A stretch of 64,000 nt of DNA from Anodontia alba (GCA_964016985.1 OZ024827.1:59025643-59089642); one strand, 5' to 3'. Positions 33,401 to 44,210 are shown, counted from the first letter of the stretch. Made by a program: numbers and translations. Notes: generated by a model from the letters alone, not told the origin.

Positions 33401-34991
33401 TGAACCATACTCTGAATAATACCCTGGCCATTTTTGAATAATACCCTGAATAATGAACCAGACGCTGCAGGTCGTATATTGAATAATACCCTGAATCCTG
33501 AACCAGACGCTGCAGGTCGTATTTTGAATAATACCCTGAATAATGAACTAGACGCTGCAGGTCGTATTTTGAATAATACACTGAATCCCGAACCAGAGGC
33601 TGCGGGTCGTATTTTGAATAATACCCTGAATAATGAACCAGACGCTGAATAATACCCTGGATATTTTTCAATAATACCCTGAATCCTGAACCAGATGCTG
33701 CAGGTCGTATTTTTAATAATACCCTGAATAATGAACCAGACGCTGCAGGTCGTATTTTGAATAATTCCCTGAATAATGAACCAGACGCTGAATAATACCC
33801 TGGATATTTTTTAATAATATGCTGAACCCTGAACAAGACGCTGCAGGTCGTATTTTGAATAATACCCTGAATACTGAACCATACTCTGAATAATACCCTT
33901 GGCATTTTTGAAAAATATCCTGAATAATGAACCAGATGGTGTAGGTCGTATTTTGAATAATACCCTGAATCCTGAACCAGCCGCTGCAGGTCGAATTTTG
34001 AATAATACGCTGAATCCTGGACCAGACGCTGCGGGTCGTATTTTGAATAATACCCGAGAACTGAATCATACGCTGAATAATACCCTGGCCATTTTTGAAT
34101 AATACCCTGAATCCTGAAACAGACGCTGCAGGTCGTATTTTGAATAATACCCTGAATAATGAACCAGACGCTGCAGGTGATATTTTGAATAATACGCTGA
34201 ATCCTGGAGCAGACGCTGCAGGTCGTATTTTGAATAATACCCTGAATAATGAACTAGACGCTGCAGGTCGTATTTTGAATAACACGCTGAATCATGAACC
34301 AGACTCTAGGGGTCGTATTTTGAATAATATCCTGAAAATTGAACCAGACGCTGAATAATACCCTGGATATTTTTTAATAATACGCTGAATCCAGAACCAG
34401 ACGCTGCAGGTCGTATTTTGAATAATACCTTGAATACCGAACCATACTCTGAATAATACCGTGGCCACTTTTGAATAATACCCTGAATAATGAACCAGAC
34501 GCTGCAGGACGTAGTTTGAATAATACCCTGAATGCTGAGCAAGACGTTGCAGGTCTTATTTTGAATAATACCCTGAATAATGAACCAGACGCTGCAGGTC
34601 GTATTCTGAATAATACGCTGAATCCTGAACCGGACGCTGCGGGTCTTATTTTGAATAATACCCTGAATAATGAACCAGACGCTGAATAATACCCTGGATA
34701 TTTTTCAATAATACGCTGAATCCTGAACCAGACGCTGCAGGTCGTATTTTGAATAATACCCTGAATACTGAACCATACTCTGAATAAATTGGCCATTTTT
34801 GAATAATACCCTGAATAATGAACCAGACGCTGCGGGTCGTATTTTGAATAATACCCTGAGAACTGAATCATACGCTGAATTATACTCTGGCCATTTTTGA
34901 ATAATACCCTGAATCCTTAACCAGACGCTGCAGGTTGTATTTTGAATAATACCCTGAATAATGAACCAGACGCTGCAGGTCTTATTTTGAA

Positions 34992-35086
34992 TAATATCCT
35001 GAATACTGAACCATACGCTGAATCCTGAACCGTGAATAATAAACCGTGAACCAGATGCTAACTTTACGCTCGTTTAAAACATTAAT
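34992..35086 (-). repeat. Internal copy of the satellite boundary block
   Basis: It holds the GAACCGTGAATAATAAACCG motif and GATGCTAACTTTACGCTCGT, as at 36168-36252, but directly abuts another satellite unit on its outer side. It marks the junction of two tandem copies of the satellite element. Confidence 0.85.
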
Positions 35087-36167
35087 AATGAACCAGACGC
35101 TGCAGGTCGTATTTTGAATAATACACTGAATCCTGAACCTGACGCTGCGGGTCGTATTTTGAATAATACCCTGAGAACTGAATCATACGCTGAATTATAC
35201 TCTGGCCATTTTTGAATAATACCCTGAATCCTTAACCAGACGCTGCAGGTCGTATTTTGAATTATACCCTGAATAATGATCCAGACGCTGCAGGTCGTAT
35301 TTGAATAATACGCTGAATCCTGAACCAGACGCTGCAGGTCGTATTTTGAATAATATCCTGAATAATGAACCAGACGCTGAATGATACCCTGGATATTTTT
35401 TAAATAATACGCTGAATCCTGAACCAGACGCTGCAGGTCGTATTTTGAATAATACCCTGAATACTGAACCATACTCTGAATAAATTGGCCATTTTTGAAT
35501 AATACCCTGAATAATGAACCAGACGCTGCAGGTGGTATTTTGAATAATACCCTGAATCCTGAACCAGACGCTGCAGGTCGTATTTTGAATAATACCCTGA
35601 ATAATGAACCTGACGCTGCAGGCCGTATTTTGAATATTACGCTGAATCCTGAACCAGACGCTGCGGGTCGTATTTTGAATACACTGTAATACCCTGAGAA
35701 CTGAACCATACGCTGAATAATACCCTCGCCATTTTTGAAAATATCCTGAATCCTGAACGAGACGTTGCAGGTCGTATTTTGAATAATACCCTGAATAATG
35801 AACCAGACGCTGCAGGTCGTATTTTGAATAATACGCTGAATCCTGAAGCAGACGCTGGAACTCGTATTTTGAATAATACCCTGAATAATGAACCAGACGC
35901 TGAATAATACCCTGGATATTTTTCAAAAATACGCTGAATCCTGAACCAGACGCTGCAGGTCGTATTTTGAATAATACCCTGAATACTGAACCATACTCTG
36001 AATAATACCCTGGCCATTTTTGAATAATACCCTGAATAATGAACCAGACGCTGCAGGTCGTATTTTGAATAATACCCTGAATCCTGAACCAGACGCTGCA
36101 GGTTGTATTTTGAATAATACCCTGAATAATGAACCAGACGCTGCAGGTCTTATTTTGAATAATATCC

Positions 36168-36252
36168 TGAATACTGAACCATACGCTGAATCCTGAACCG
36201 TGAATAATGAACCGTGAACCAGATGCTAACTTTACGCTCGTTTAAAACATTA
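36168..36252 (-). repeat. Satellite boundary block at the outer end of array 3
   Basis: In repeat orientation it reads AACGAGCGTAAAGTTAGCAT then CTGGTTCACGGTTCATTATT, nearly the same as 15605-15690 at the start of array 1. It separates the array from unrelated DNA above 36255. Confidence 0.88.
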
Positions 36253-36539
36253 ACCATGGCGTTCTACTCAAAACCTTTTCAGTGAATGTATTGTATCTTA
36301 AATGTTATATAACAAGTATGCTATTCATTTCAGTTGTTTTTAATTAATTAGACTGGACTAATTTTTTCTATGTTTCTAGTCCCACTGATTTACATGTATA
36401 TTATAGAAACGATTTTATTAGATGTTTTTGAACAAGTCAATCTGTAATTTCCAGTCAGTGCAATGGCATTTGACATACCAGGAATCATCTTTGCTATTAC
36501 TAAACAAAAATATCTCAAGATACATTTGCTGCCACTTAA

Positions 36540-36790
36540 TAAAACTGTAGGTGAAGATACCCAGGAAACGCAACTATCATAAAGTACAGCCTTCCACAGG
36601 AACAAAATGAAGAAGAGATGAGGAACAAACAAAGCAAACACCACATATGAAACCACCGACGCAAGAACAAAGAAAACCTACAATATAGGAACCGTTTTGG
36701 AACGGTCATTAGAACAATGGGGATGGGAGTTCACCAGTTTTACTCGCAAACCTCGCCCTTAATTCTGATGCAGCTCCAAATGACAAACAT
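36540..36790 (-). repeat. Diverged 3' tail of the RT element (second subfamily)
   Basis: On the minus strand, GGCGAGGTTTGCGAGTAAAA then TTCTAATGACCGTTCC aligns with AGGGTGAAGTTGGCTG...TACTGACCGTTCT in the tails of the other RT copies. The following part (GGTGGTTTCATATGTGGTGT) is closest to 42600-42770. It lies directly beyond the 3' end of the RT copy at 36867-37715. Confidence 0.6.
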
Positions 36791-36866
36791 ACGATCGGGC
36801 CGAATAGGATCCCTCTACCTCATTAGTGAAAAATGAAACAAAGCAAAGGATTCAGTGGCGATCTTG

Positions 36867-37715
36867 AAAAAAAGGTAAAAGAAAAGTCCAGGGAGTGCCA
36901 CAATCACAAGCCGCAGCCCTACCCATGCACCAAGAAGAAGAGGAAACAGACAAAACCAAACAAGCGCAAATCGAACACACGTATGAAAAGCACTCTTAGC
37001 TCTCTCTTGCCCAAGCGAGGTAATCGCAATGCTAAAAGGACTGAAAAACACAAGTACAAAATAACACAAGGCACTACTTAAAATAAATCACCTCGTAGAA
37101 TGAACCACAAGACTAAGACTATTACCGGGACCACCGCCTTAGAACGGTCAGTAGAATAAACCACCGGGGTTGGGGGGGGGGGGGTGGGGCGTCGGGGGGT
37201 TAAAGCACTATTACAGCTAGTCAACCTCACCCTCGGTCGGTCCCGATGCTACTCTTAATACAGAAATACATAAAAATCGGTTCGCGTAAAGGCTCCTAAC
37301 ACAGTCAATGCGTCAAAGCGAAAGCATAAAAATCAAATTATTCACTATGATAAACAAAGACGAGTACTCATGGCTAATTCTATTGTGAAGCCAGAACACA
37401 AGAAAACCATAAACAGGACCACGATAGCTCCGACCACAGACATTGATATTCAGGCAACAGTCTTCTGAAAAAGAATTGAGTAAGGAGTCTTCGTTTACGG
37501 ATTTATGAGTTTGGATTATGGCTTGGGTACCATGACCATAACTAGTCCGAGGACCGGCTGACCGTCTCACACCGTCGTCTTAAAAAGGAAAGCAAAGGGA
37601 TCAACCATAACTGGTTTAGCAGCAATGCATGCAGTTTGCAACAGAATATAGATGTTGTAATATTTTTGTATCGAGTGACAATTGTTTTGTTCCGAAAACT
37701 CTGCCAAGATGCTTT
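36867..37715 (-). pseudogene. RT element copy A: C-terminal remnant plus 3' tail, 5'-truncated
   Basis: The minus-strand frame below 37715 reads SILAEFSEQNNCHSIQKYYN, then LLQTACIAAKPVMVDPFAFL, the C-terminus of the RT family. Another frame continues RRSAGPRTSYGHGTQAIIQT. The tail then matches the other copies (GACCGTTCTAAGGCGGTGGT complement at about 37135-37150, and GCAGCCCTACCCATG near 36914) and stops after ...CTTTTACCTTTTTTT near 36867. Frameshifts make it non-functional. It has G/GT insertions near 37160-37200. The RT core is missing, as expected from 5' truncation during target-primed reverse transcription. Confidence 0.75.
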
Positions 37716-37829
37716 TTTTTTTCTCTGAATTACAATGAAAAAGCAGTGTCGTTCGCGAAGTGCAAAATAAATTTTTATGTAGGTGTATATATTTTATGCA
37801 TTCGCTTCGCAAATAATGTCGTTTGCCCT

Positions 37830-38130
37830 GTTTGCCAAACTGTTTTTATTTGTTTTCGCAAAAATGAGATCGGGTACATATTTCATTTTGCATTCCTTTG
37901 AAGCATGGACAAAATACGGAACTACCAATTGAAGTGGATACTTCCAAAAATTTTTATTTTATACATATATTTAATTCAGTTTAAGCACGTGCTGTTGATA
38001 CAATATTTTGTCATTTAGATCCCACTAAATATTGTTGGAGACCTATTAAACACAAATAAATGCACAAAATATTTTATGTGATTTCTAGATTTTTTTAGTA
38101 GATTTCAAGTAGTCGATACTTCCATTGTTT
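37830..38130. other. Unassigned AT-rich sequence
   Basis: No gene or repeat family is recognised. Confidence 0.4.
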
Positions 38131-38131
38131 T

Positions 38132-40310
38132 TATCCGCCGACCAGAAAGGTTCGGAGGATAAAGCGATCAGCCTGGCGTCCGTCCGTCCGTAGACACATT
38201 CTTGTGCGCTCGATATCTCTTATACTCTTCGAAATATTTGATAATATTTGATAGGGATGTAAGGTTGAGTAGGCGTGTCGCCTGCAAGAACGACAGTTCT
38301 TACTTTCTTCGCTTAATAATTATCTCCTCTTAATGGTTTTTGGTAAGTGTGTTTGTTTGGGGGTGGGGGGGGGGGGGTGGGGGGGGGAGCGGGGAGGGTG
38401 TGTGTGGGGGGGGGGGGGTGGGGGGTGGGGGCTGGGCTCTGCTAGTGCGCACCATAACGCCAATACACTTTTGATTATAAAAAAGAATTGTGAATCAAGT
38501 CCAAAAGGCGTGGCGCGTGCAAGGATGACAATTCTCGTTTTTTCACTATTTGAGTTATCTGCCCGTAAACTTTTACCTCATATAGTTTTAAGAAAAAAAA
38601 GTCTTACTGTGCGCGCCATAACTCCAATACTCTTTCAGATATATTAATTATACTTGGAAGGACTGTATACGAGGTTGATAAAGCGTGTTGCGTACAAGAA
38701 CCCAACAACAGGTGCTACGTTTTAGTTATCTGCCCTGATAATATTTGGTAAAAGAAACCTTGTGATATTGATAACTCCAACACCGTTTCAGATATTTTGA
38801 TAATACTCCATCGGATCGTACAAGAGGTTGAGAGGGACTATCGCGTACAAGAACTACAACTCTAGGTGCCACGTTTTTGAGCTACAGCCTATGACAGTAT
38901 CTTGTAACCGAAACACTGTGATCGTAATAACTCCAACACTCTTTCAGATATATTGATGATACTTGGTAAGAATGTAAAGAGAGCTGTAAAGATATATGTC
39001 ATGTACAAGAACCACAACTCTCAGTGTCAGATTTTTAGTTATCTCCACTGACTCTATTTGGTTAAAGAAACCTTGTGATTTTAATATCTCTAGCACCGTT
39101 TCAGATATATTAATGATACTTGATACTAGTACACAAGGTTGAGAAGGCGTGTCATGTACAAGAACCATAAGTCTAAGTGCCACGATTTCTATAGTTGTTT
39201 CCCTTGGCAGAATTTTATAATTGAAACCTTGTGATCGTAACGACTCCAACACTCTTTCAGCTATATTGATGATACTTGGTACAAGAAGTTGTAAAGGTGT
39301 GACAGGTAAAAGAACCACGACTCTAAATGCCACGTTGTTTTGTTATCTCGCCTGACTACTGTATTTGGTAATGGAAACCTTGCGATCATGATAACTCTAA
39401 CACCGTTTCACATATATTAATGATACTTGGTAGGATTGTACAAGATTGTAACGGCATGTCATGCACAAGAACCACAAATCTGAGTGCCACGGGTTTTATA
39501 GTTATGTTCCTTGGCATATTTAGTTATAGAAACCTCGTTATCGTGATAACTCCCTTTCAGATATATCAATGACACTTGGTAGAATTTTACACGAAGTTTA
39601 GAGGAAATGTTACTTATAAGAACAACAACTCTAGGTTCCACTGTTTTTGGTCTCTCCCCTGACAGTGTTTTGTAACTGAAACCTTGTGATTGTGATAACG
39701 TCAACACCCTTCCTTATATAATGATGATACTTGGTAGGATAGTACACGAGGTTAAGAGGGCAGATAGCGTACAAGAAACATTAATCTGGGTGCCGCATTT
39801 TTCTTAATTAATTCTGTTGACAGTATTTGGTAAAAGAAACCTTTGTAATCACCGTAACTCCAACAACTTTTGAGATACATTGATAATACTTGATAGGATT
39901 GTACATAAGTTTGAGAAGGTAAGACCACAACTCTTGATGCCGCAGTTTTTAAATTTTCCCCTGACAGTTTTTGGGCAACGGAAATCTTTTGAGGGCTTGA
40001 TGATGCTTGGCACAATTGCATACGAGTCTGAGAAGGCATGTTGCGTACAAGAATCACAACTCTGGATGCTGCACTTTTTCATTCATCTCTCCTCCCAGTA
40101 GAAAATGAGAAAGAGAACCTTATGATAGCTTTAACACTGACGCCTTTTAAGATACATATCCTTGTAGATGTCTTGCTGATACTTTGCAGAATGTACTTGA
40201 GGATTAAAGAGTATGTTGTATTTCTGGTGAAATTTCTGTGTATGTACAATCTTCTAGAAGCCATATTGGCTTTTGGTCGTTGGATCTACTATCTCTTCTG
40301 ATGGCTTTTA
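38132..40310. mobile_element. Hairpin-ended element with about 150-bp tandem core
   Basis: The left end has a foldback (38132-38161, TATCCGCCGACC and GGTTCGGAGGATA, 10 of 12 pairs) followed by CGTCCGTCCGTCCG. About 13 tandem units follow, marked by GATACTTGGTA (for example near 38952, 39268, 39422 and 39727), AAGAACCACAACTCT and AACTCCAACAC. One early unit carries the long G-run at 38351-38436. Units decay to the right and end near 40310. The order hairpin, GTCCGTCC, tandem core is as at 1411-4478, but sequences differ. No protein is encoded. Confidence 0.75.
38351..38436 (+). repeat. Long G-rich tract
   Basis: Eighty-six bases of G runs up to 13 long, broken by single T, A or C bases and one GTGTGTGT. 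It has many possible G-quadruplex registers. It produces a false Gly/Trp-rich reading frame. Confidence 0.92.
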
Positions 40311-40319
40311 TATATATCG

Positions 40320-40795
40320 GCAGGAAGTCACCGAGTGTCAATAACTATACTCGTATCAAATATAATGTTAAATAGTTAAGTATGTAATGGCAATAACAAT
40401 TGGGCCGTATTATTATATATGTTCATTTAGTATGTATGTTATCCAATACGGGGCTTCCTTTGTTTAAAGATTTTAACTGCTGGACGGACTTCGTCCTCTA
40501 TATCTTCGAAAACTTTACTACCTTCCCTTCGTTCTGTCGACCGTTTCATAATATATCGTTACTGTTATCGGTTAATAATTAATACGTGTTTGTATATCTG
40601 TAGTAGGTTCTTGGAGGCTGAATCAATAGTTTTCCTAAATTCTTTAGGATTTGGATTTTTTTTTCTAGCCTATCTATCCATTGTTGTCTTTTTTTTGTTT
40701 TTAATTTTTTTATTTATTTATTTATTTTATTTTTTTGCACTCATCATGAAAACATACCTATATAAATTTGACCCCCTCAAACCCCACTTTTATAT
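40320..40795. other. Unassigned AT-rich sequence
   Basis: A T-rich/TTTA tract lies at about 40685-40737. No gene is recognised. Confidence 0.4.
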
Positions 40796-40799
40796 AGTA

Positions 40800-40960
40800 A
40801 ACCTGGGGTTTACAGGGATATACACTATTTTTCTTATTTTGCTAAAACAACATAGATTATGGGTACTCGCTAGAACCGCCTTGCCGAGGCGGTTCTAACG
40901 AGTACCCACAATCTATGTTTTGGGCAGAAATGTGAAAAATATAGGATTTTTTTTATCTGA
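40800..40960. mobile_element. Palindromic hairpin MITE with 31-base stem
   Basis: The arms 40850-40880 and 40888-40918 pair at 29 of 31 positions around TTGCCGA. The inner arms are CTAGAACCGCC and GGCGGTTCTAACG. Outside are CTTATTTTGCTAAAAC and TTTTGGGCAGAAATGTG, the diverged outer arms. The left flank GGGGTTTACAGGGATATACA is shared with 30380. Confidence 0.9.
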
Positions 40961-41285
40961 AAATTTTCCTTTTTTTGGTTGTAAAAAGTTCAATATATTT
41001 GAATAGGCGTGTTTTCGTAATGTTTCGGAACTCTTCCTGTGGTATTGTTAACTAACTCATTACGTTTAACTGTCTATGTAATGTGTAACTCGCAGGTTCC
41101 CACAGAATATATTGGGAAAAGGCGTCTACATTATTAGGCGGATTTTCATTTTTTTAAATTTGTTTTTAATGGTTTTTTACTTAAAGCTACATTTTAATGC
41201 ATATATCTGTTTTAATTTGCTTAACATCCAACTTATTGCTTAGTTCCCATAATATATGGTGAAAACGCCATGACATACAAAGTAC

Positions 41286-41450
41286 TAGATAAGAGGGTTA
41301 TCAAGATAAATTTTTGTCTGATGTTTTGATTTTTTCACAAAAACACGCTGCGAGGTGCTTTTAATGAGTGCTCACAACAGCTGATTTGGTGGAGAAATAA
41401 AAAAAAACACGTATCAATAGTTTTGGTTACAAAATGATTTATCTAGAGTA
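41286..41450. mobile_element. Palindromic hairpin MITE, diverged copy
   Basis: Outer arms are CTAGATAAGAGGGTTATCAA and TTATCTAGAGTAAC. Inner arms include TTTTTCACAAAAACACGCTG and GCTGATTTGGTGGAGAAATAA. It is preceded by CCCATAATATATGGTGAAAA (about 41247-41267), shared with 8241 and 11748. Confidence 0.7.
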
Positions 41451-41599
41451 ACATTTTGCACAGACGTGTTAACGTAATGTATCTGGTTTTTGTTTTACCT
41501 TAGATGTGATTATGATTATGCATCAATAAACTTGATCTGATTCGCGAAAACAAAAACAAACAAACAAAACAAAAACGTGACGACATTGATTTTATTTGG

Positions 41600-41915
41600 A
41601 TTCTTTTCACAATTTGATATATACTTTCGGGGTAGGGGCAGATAATGCTCCAGGAACTAAGTTTTGATGGTAACAGAAGTTGCTCACTCTATGATCATTT
41701 GTTTCATAAGTTTCAGAAACAATCGCATTTGACTCTGATTTTATAGAGAGTTTTACATGCCTTTCTATATTCATAGAGCCCTGGGTAATGGCAAATAACA
41801 CTCGAAGAAGACGAATTTGATAGTAACAGAAAACGTCTGTCACTGTTGTCGTACTTTTCAGAAAAAAAATCATTTTCGATTCTGATTTGATATGGATTTT
41901 TATGATTGTATACAT
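41600..41915. repeat. Diverged tandem duplication, about 150-bp unit
   Basis: Two units share RRTTTTGATRGTAACAGAA, ACTCTGATTTTATAGAGAG/ATTCTGATTTGATATGGAT and a GGTA(A/G)GGGCA/GGTAATGGCA phrase. An open minus frame of 102 codons spans both. Its two halves repeat (KSESKMIFFLKS/KSESNAIVSETY), so it probably reflects the repeat, not a gene. Confidence 0.6.
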
Positions 41916-42109
41916 GTATATTATCGGTATTGGGCTTAGGCGGAGTCAGAAAACAACCAAAAGATTTTTTTTCTTCAAATTAAATAAGTGCTGGTAAAGG
42001 CTGGTTCCATTAATACATTAATCAAAGTCTGCAATTTTCTTTCATTAATCTATCATACAGTTCAACAGTTTCGCAATATAAATACATATGGGAGAAAATT
42101 TGAACTTAC

Positions 42110-42285
42110 CGTAAAATGGTCAAAGATAAACCTGGTACCATCATTTGAACTAACTCTCTCAAAGCTGTCTCGGCTATGGAGACAATTTTAAGTGTTGTTT
42201 TGTTTCCGCCGTACATGGGCATCGCAGCCGTCTTGCGCGAAAAAAAAACTCCTGAAGCCGAAGTTTGAATAATTGAAGACCACAT
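42110..42285 (-). CDS. Candidate first exon of an unknown protein (low confidence)
   Basis: From an ATG at 42283-42285 with A at -3, the minus strand reads MWSSIIQTSASGVFFSRKTA, continues AMPMYGGNKTTLKIVSIAET and ends near MVPGLSLTILR. The frame meets a stop that overlaps a strong splice-donor-like ACG|GTAAGT (exon end at 42110, GT at 42109-42108, phase 2). The stretch is richer in CG and in coding-like codons than its neighbours, and it belongs to no repeat family seen here. I recognise no domain and find no matching downstream exon on the minus strand. One donor match is expected by chance in a window of this size, so this is only a candidate. Confidence 0.22.
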
Positions 42286-42599
42286 GATATGAAAACGATA
42301 GATTGATCGGCTCAGCTGATCCCAAGTTTCAAGGTTAATTAGTATTCCGATGTTTGTTCTTGTTCGCAGCACTGTATTCATTATACACCACTTGCTACAC
42401 TCCACAAGTTGTATTTGGTCGGTTCTGTACTCGGTATATGATCAGGGTTTGCATGCATGATGTACAAACTTTAATGCATAGGAGCGCGTGTTGATTTGAG
42501 TCTACGCTGGTGCGCATGTTGATAAATATCTGAAAAATATTCTAATGAGTCTGTCCCTAGACTCTATATTTTCTATTTGTTTAAGGTGTGGACAAGTAT

Positions 42600-42770
42600 A
42601 GTCTGTTTCAGTTCTCCTTGTTTTCGTACAACGATGGTTTCATATGTGGCGTTTGTTTTGTCATTTTTTGCTCCTAATAACTTATTTTTTCGGTGCCTCA
42701 GGAAGAATGTGTTTCGTGATTGTTGCATTTCTGTGTATCTTCTCTTTTATTTTATTTTCTTTTAAATGCG
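42600..42770 (+). repeat. RT-element tail repeat, second subfamily
   Basis: GATGGTTTCATATGTGGCGT, TTTGTTTTGTC and GTTTCGTGATTGTTGC match the minus strand of 36540-36700. It is a short stand-alone copy without RT coding sequence. Confidence 0.6.
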
Positions 42771-42779
42771 CTAATCAAT

Positions 42780-43550
42780 TATATCTCTTAGCTGAAAAAG
42801 ATGTTCTGCACAAAACAGTATATTTGGATTAAAGGAGAGGTAAGAATACAGAAAGTGATAGAAAGAATGACATAAAGTACAAGTACAGAAACGATACGAC
42901 TGGAGGCAGTCTTATATTCTCACGTGCGGCTAAAATGATACTTCAGTAAGGTTAAAAATTCTACCTGCCGTGAACTCTGAATGTAGAAACGATGTAGCAA
43001 TAATTCACAAGAAGTACAAAAAGCTATGCATCACCTTTTGATATATTCTGTTGGCACAGACCTAGACCATTTTTAGAATCACGCACTCTGATCAGGACTA
43101 CTTAGATTACTCACCAGTAACATCACCATGCAATATGTAAGGAAAGCGTATTTATCCAGGGAAATGGACACAAATTGTTGCAAGGTATAATATTGATCGC
43201 GCATTCATTTTCTACTGATAGGGGTAATTTAATTAAATCGACGACAAAAAGGCTACTGAGTGTGGATGTAATATAACACTATGTAGATCGTATCGTTTCA
43301 AATTTACTATCATCACGGATACACCTTGCTATAGTGGGTAACAAAAAAAATTTTGAATGGCACTCGTCATCTATAATAGAGTTGTGTTTACAACGTTCAG
43401 CAAATACAAACCATACTGTTGTACATCGTTTGACTTGCATACTTGTCTTTTTTTTTCTTTCGATTTATCTGTCTGCCAGAATGCATGTCTATGATCACCG
43501 CTCTCCTTATTATGAAAACTCATATACGTACTAGTTATATACGCGGTAGG
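42780..43550. other. Unassigned sequence
   Basis: No gene or repeat family is recognised. Short open frames lack coding character. Confidence 0.4.
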
Positions 43551-43554
43551 ATGA

Positions 43555-43735
43555 TATGTGTACAAGGGACATCGGCATCAAGAAACTGGAAATATAATGC
43601 AGCAAAATCCGAGTCGTCCCGTTTGTCATAATGTTTAGTAGAGTTAATATCATTAGGTATTGATACATTTATGTCCGGAAACGGTACTTCAGTATCAGAG
43701 GCACTTGTATCATTTAACTGACATTCTTCTGGAAA
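43555..43735 (-). pseudogene. RT element fragment (region after the catalytic domain)
   Basis: The minus strand reads ECQLNDTSASDTEVPFPDIN, then STKHYDKRDDSDFAAL and QFLDADVPC. The order and spacing match the STKIYDKRDDFDF...FPFLDGDVP stretch of the copy at 49829-51009. It is highly diverged, with no flanking RT sequence on either side. Confidence 0.6.
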
Positions 43736-43739
43736 ATGT

Positions 43740-44160
43740 TATCAACCATTAGTTCAAAGTAATCAGTAAAGCCCTTTCAAAGTGCATACACTTTGCAGTT
43801 TGGCCTTGGACAATTCGCACTACTGCTTTTTCCAACGACAGCACCCGGTCCTTTGGTTGTTTGAAGATTTGAAGTGTTAATGTAACTATAAAATACATAG
43901 TACCATTCTTTATACGCTACATGTAAGTGTCAAATGCATTTCGATTTTGCTACATATATTGATATGGCCTCTTGGCGACTAAATATAATCCGCCCAAAAA
44001 GAAGAAGAAATGCCAATTGTTACTGTATTCCATTAAAAGAACGTAAAGATTCCGGCAACATATTACAGCAATATTGTGCTAATATCGCCACATTAATCCT
44101 GCAACAAATTCTGGCAATCGTGCGGTAATATTGCTTGTATTAGTATATGTGTTGTAAACA
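43740..44160. other. Unassigned sequence
   Basis: No repeat or gene is recognised. Confidence 0.35.
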
Positions 44161-44164
44161 GGAC

Positions 44165-44210
44165 ATAAAGAAAAAAGAAAGTAAAAAGAAAATGTAAAAA
44201 ACAACAACAA

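Larger units (their letters stand above)
30637..36255 (-). repeat. 45-bp satellite, array 3, inverted (about 120 units)
   Basis: This is the same unit as arrays 1 and 2 on the opposite strand, with the same alternation and spacer types. In repeat orientation the array starts at 36252 with the boundary block shared with array 1. A second boundary block lies inside at 34992-35086, so at least two tandem element copies are present. A segment of about 519 bases is duplicated head to tail (GAAAAATACCCTGGCCACCT at 32142 and 32661; GCGGGCCGTAATTTGAATAA at about 32330 and 32849). Spacer positions do not mirror those of array 2. The longest open frame (31531-32490, minus) is a by-product of the 45-base period. 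Confidence 0.96.

Noticed and set aside
23018..36255. Arrays 2 and 3 as an exact palindrome
   Set aside because: The spacer positions follow different intervals in the two arrays, and array 3 has internal duplications and a boundary block that array 2 lacks. Only the orientation is opposite.
38333..38647. Glycine-rich protein
   Set aside because: It is a translation of the G-tract; the frame is not supported outside it.
41607..41915. 102-codon minus frame as an exon
   Set aside because: It spans a diverged tandem duplication, and its two halves repeat.
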